Assembly: GCA_964345975.1 (NCBI GenBank) | Contig: CAYFSS010000034.1 | Location: 1 to 14,787 of the forward strand | Direction of reading: 5' to 3' | DNA from: CAYFSS01 sp964345975 | Lineage (GTDB): Bacteria > Bacillota > Clostridia > Saccharofermentanales > Fastidiosipilaceae | DNA length: 14,787 bases | Part shown: positions 12,337 to 14,787 of the stretch, one piece after another | How the letters are laid out: each line of letters starts with the position of its first letter | Numbering within the stretch: position 1 is the first letter of the stretch | Position numbers and translations under genes: made by a program | The notes under the pieces: model-generated | Told to the model about the DNA's origin: nothing | Database searches by the model: none | The model's input: the letters and a program-made list of their open reading frames with translations, nothing else

Positions 12337-13347
12337 CTAGGCGTAACTCTTCTTCCACTCTTCCCGGCTTGGTATAGACGTAATACCCCCCAACTTCTCC
12401 GTCGACAGACTTGCTATCTCATTGGCAAATTGGATCATGTCGCTCATTTCCTGAGGATTGACGTTGCTCAGATAGTGCGCAAGTTCTACTGTGGGACGGT
12501 CTTTGGTGCCCAAACGAGCAAGCAATTGACTCAAGAAGGCTCCGGTGAAGATATCGCCAGCTCCTGTTGTGTCGATGGGCCGCTTCGTGAGATCTGTCGG
12601 AGCATGGGCTTCCATGAAGGTGTCGCCATTGTGCCAATAAGCCTTGGCTCCATCTTGACCTAAGGTGAGGAGGAGAAGTTGTAGCGGACCATCGAAGATC
12701 CCCCTCAACGTTTGGTTTAAAGATGAAGGTTCCAGCCCACCTTCGAGCGAGGCAAAGTCCTCATCGCTGATCTTGAGGATCGTGGCGTGTCCCATCCCGT
12801 CACGATAGGCATCGTGGAGATCGTCGATGTCATCCCAAAGGTTAAGGCGCACATTCGGATCGAAACTGATGATTCCATCTTGCTTCTTGACCCTGTCAAT
12901 GGCCTCAAGCGTAGCCTTACGCGAAGGTTCATCGGTGAAAGAAAGTGTGCCAAAGTGAAGTGCACGGGTAGAACCCAGGAGTGCATGATGCGTTTCGTTC
13001 AGGCTTAGCTGAGTATCTGCCGATCCTTTACGGGCAAACCTAAACTCTCGTTTGCCCTCATCCCCTAACGATACAAAAGCCAAGGTCGTCATCACATCAT
13101 CCAGAACCTGCACGCCTCGTGTATCGACATCGTAGCTATCCAAGGCATCAATGAGGAGTTTGCCGAAAGCATCCTTCCCGACAGCGCCGATGAAAGCCGT
13201 TTGTAGACCAAAGGTTTGTGCTGTACAAGCAACGTTCCCGGGAGCCCCACCGGCATTCGCCTGATAGAGCGCAGTCAGTGCTTGACTCTCACCTTGTTCA
13301 ACAAAATCGATCAGAAGTTCTCCGAGGCATAGCAGGTCGAATTCCAT
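12337..13347 (-). CDS. PfkB-family fructokinase
   Basis: This 336-residue cytoplasmic sugar kinase phosphorylates fructose (or a related sugar) with ATP. Family signatures are GELLIDFV near the N-terminus, sugar-contact NAGGAPGNVA (31-40), FDPNVR (162-167), and the anion-hole/catalytic motif DTTGAGD (259-265), with D265 as the base. The frame extends six codons upstream to an ATG that overlaps the GH32 stop and has no ribosome site. The ATG at 13347 follows AAGGGGG at good spacing and begins right at the first strand, so it is chosen. It lies 10 bases after the GH32 stop. The pairing with a beta-fructosidase is what favours fructokinase over ribokinase or other PfkB sugars. Confidence 0.9.
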   Translation of the reverse strand: MEFDLLCLGELLIDFVEQGESQALTALYQANAGGAPGNVACTAQTFGLQTAFIGAVGKDAFGKLLIDALDSYDVDTRGVQVLDDVMTTLAFVSLGDEGKREFRFARKGSADTQLSLNETHHALLGSTRALHFGTLSFTDEPSRKATLEAIDRVKKQDGIISFDPNVRLNLWDDIDDLHDAYRDGMGHATILKISDEDFASLEGGLEPSSLNQTLRGIFDGPLQLLLLTLGQDGAKAYWHNGDTFMEAHAPTDLTKRPIDTTGAGDIFTGAFLSQLLARLGTKDRPTVELAHYLSNVNPQEMSDMIQFANEIASLSTEKLGGITSIPSREEWKKSYA

Positions 13348-13357
13348 AGGATCCCCC

Positions 13358-14776
13358 TTATTCATAAGCGCTTTGATTTAGGAAAGGTTCATCCGACGGT
13401 ATCTGCTCAAGGAATTTAAGTTGCTTAAGCTCTACTGTCGTACCTTCAACGTATACCTCATTATAAGGCTCTTGTGGATAAACGAGGAATGTAAAGGTAA
13501 GTGTGCCGTCATCAGCATAGACTTCAAGCACAGGACCATCGAGGAAGATGAGAGTTGTACCCGGTTTTGGTGAGAGTGGAGCTACCGTGCGTTTCTGATA
13601 TAGATCCATTTCAAGCATCTCATGATAGTCCATCTTACCGGATGCACTTCTATCAACGGAAAATGCATCTGCCGTGCGATAGATCACAACTTTTTCGCCG
13701 AGTTCGTTACGGAGTTCTAGCTTAAAAGCATCAGCTGCATCTAGAATCAAAAATACGGATCCTTCGAAGGAGGCTCGTTCAGCGACTTCTTTTCTCTCAT
13801 CCACATACTCTTCGGGTATATCAATGGGTTTAGATCCTACACGCAGATTATCGTCTGGATCGCGGAACAGGTAATGTTCTCTCGCCCCCGACATCTGACC
13901 ACAGAAACCCTCCGTTGGTGTAGCTACCGCATACCCCCAGTTTATTGCCCAGCCAATGGTTGTAACCGGATCGCGATCGGCAAACGTTACGCCGGCGTAG
14001 TAATCCGGACCAAAATCCAAGTCATAGGCAATTCCATTACTGGTGAATTCCTTGCCATCAAAATCCCCGATAAAATAGCGAGTGATCGACCGTCCATCTT
14101 CAGTTGCGAGGCCGTAAGATACGATAAGTACCCAGGCCTGTTCTGAATTGTTCTTTAAAGAAAAGAGATCCGAGCATTCCCATAAGCCTTGAGCACTGGG
14201 ATGATCGGATGTATATGAGCTAAGGTAGATCCAGTCTATAAGATTCTGCGATGTATAGAACTCTATACGATCAAACACGGCCAAGCACATCACCCATTGT
14301 TTGCTCTCCGAGTGATAAAACAGTTTCGGATCCCGGAAGTCTTTTGTTCCCTGGTTCTTCAGGACCGGATTGTTTTTATAGGGTTTGAAAGTAACCCCGT
14401 CTTCTGAATATGCAATGCTTTGTTCTTCTATATAATTTTGCGGATTGTTTGAATCAAGGATTCTGTGGGATGTATAAAATAGCAGTAAAGGCCCATTTCC
14501 TTCATCGCTACCCAGCCCCGATACATTTTCTTTATCATGGACGGCTGAGCCAGAGAAGGCATACCCGTTGCTGTCCGGGTAAATGGCTATCGGCTCGTGC
14601 TTCCAATGATATGAGTCTTTGCTGACAGCGTGTCCCCAGTGCATGGGACCCCAAATTGGATCCATTGGATAATGTTGGTAGAAAGCGTGGTATTTACCTT
14701 CATAGTAAATGAGTCCGTTAGGATCATTGCACCAGTTCTTCCAAGGCCGTAAGTGATAACCGTTGAGATGTGTCAT
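13358..14776 (-). CDS. GH32 beta-fructosidase (sucrose/sucrose-6-phosphate hydrolase type)
   Basis: This 472-residue glycoside hydrolase family 32 enzyme hydrolyses beta-D-fructosyl bonds of sucrose, sucrose-6-phosphate or short fructans. The catalytic triad is in place: nucleophile D18 in NDPNG, transition-state stabiliser D149 in FRDPK (147-151), and acid/base E200 in WECSDLF. YAFSGSA at 72-78 is also typical. The usual WMNDPNG reads WCNDPNG here. The five-blade propeller is followed by a C-terminal beta-sandwich of about 150 residues. There is no signal peptide, so it acts inside the cell on imported sugar. GAGG at the window edge is the ribosome site, 7 bases before the ATG. It is upstream of, and translationally close to, the fructokinase gene; its promoter and any transporter or regulator lie beyond the right edge. 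Confidence 0.92.
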   Translation of the reverse strand: MTHLNGYHLRPWKNWCNDPNGLIYYEGKYHAFYQHYPMDPIWGPMHWGHAVSKDSYHWKHEPIAIYPDSNGYAFSGSAVHDKENVSGLGSDEGNGPLLLFYTSHRILDSNNPQNYIEEQSIAYSEDGVTFKPYKNNPVLKNQGTKDFRDPKLFYHSESKQWVMCLAVFDRIEFYTSQNLIDWIYLSSYTSDHPSAQGLWECSDLFSLKNNSEQAWVLIVSYGLATEDGRSITRYFIGDFDGKEFTSNGIAYDLDFGPDYYAGVTFADRDPVTTIGWAINWGYAVATPTEGFCGQMSGAREHYLFRDPDDNLRVGSKPIDIPEEYVDERKEVAERASFEGSVFLILDAADAFKLELRNELGEKVVIYRTADAFSVDRSASGKMDYHEMLEMDLYQKRTVAPLSPKPGTTLIFLDGPVLEVYADDGTLTFTFLVYPQEPYNEVYVEGTTVELKQLKFLEQIPSDEPFLNQSAYE

Positions 14777-14787
14777 ATAGATACCTC

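Noticed and set aside
13348..13365. Upstream ATG for the fructokinase overlapping the GH32 stop
   Set aside because: It has no ribosome site, while the ATG six codons downstream follows AAGGGGG at normal spacing and starts at the first conserved strand.

Overview
The window looks like one scaffolded contig from an anaerobic, low-to-mid GC Bacillota (Clostridia-like) bacterium, probably host- or fermenter-associated. This is inferred from strong AGGAGG-type ribosome sites, Gram-positive style exported proteins with acidic Thr/Glu-rich linkers, an amino-acid ABC lipoprotein, and a set of flavin-dependent anaerobic reductases. No rRNA, tRNA, CRISPR array, transposase or phage gene is visible. 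One 100-N assembly gap (5287-5386) lies inside a coding repeat.

Layout. Positions 1-302 are AT-rich and hold no supported gene. Positions 303-3747 (minus strand) encode three tandem exported proteins that are clearly paralogous to one another but that I cannot assign to a known family. Positions 3844-8799 (minus strand) form a tight four-gene operon, in transcription order: a YhhN/TMEM86-type membrane protein, an old-yellow-enzyme (OYE) type NADH:flavin oxidoreductase with a four-cysteine Fe-S motif, a short-chain dehydrogenase (SDR), and a large fumarate-reductase-like FAD flavoprotein interrupted by a 7-residue tandem repeat. Positions 8800-9147 are a divergent control region. Positions 9148-12225 (plus strand) carry a class I aminotransferase, a lipoprotein amino-acid-binding protein with its own good promoter, an intercistronic terminator, and the matching ABC permease; no ATPase gene follows. 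Positions 12337-14776 (minus strand) carry a GH32 beta-fructosidase followed by a PfkB fructokinase, converging on the permease across a shared hairpin terminator.

How the genes may work together. GH32 plus fructokinase is a standard sucrose/fructan module: hydrolysis to hexoses, then phosphorylation of fructose. The binding protein and permease import an amino acid, and the neighbouring aminotransferase could act on it. The OYE, SDR and FAD reductase trio is the same combination of enzyme classes that gut anaerobes use for stepwise reduction of enone-type molecules (daidzein-to-equol cassette; bile-acid bai genes). I infer a reductive pathway for an unsaturated carbonyl compound; the substrate cannot be read from the sequence. 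The three paralogous exported proteins downstream of that operon are the least explained part of the window, and the repeat-bearing flavoprotein is the oddest single gene.
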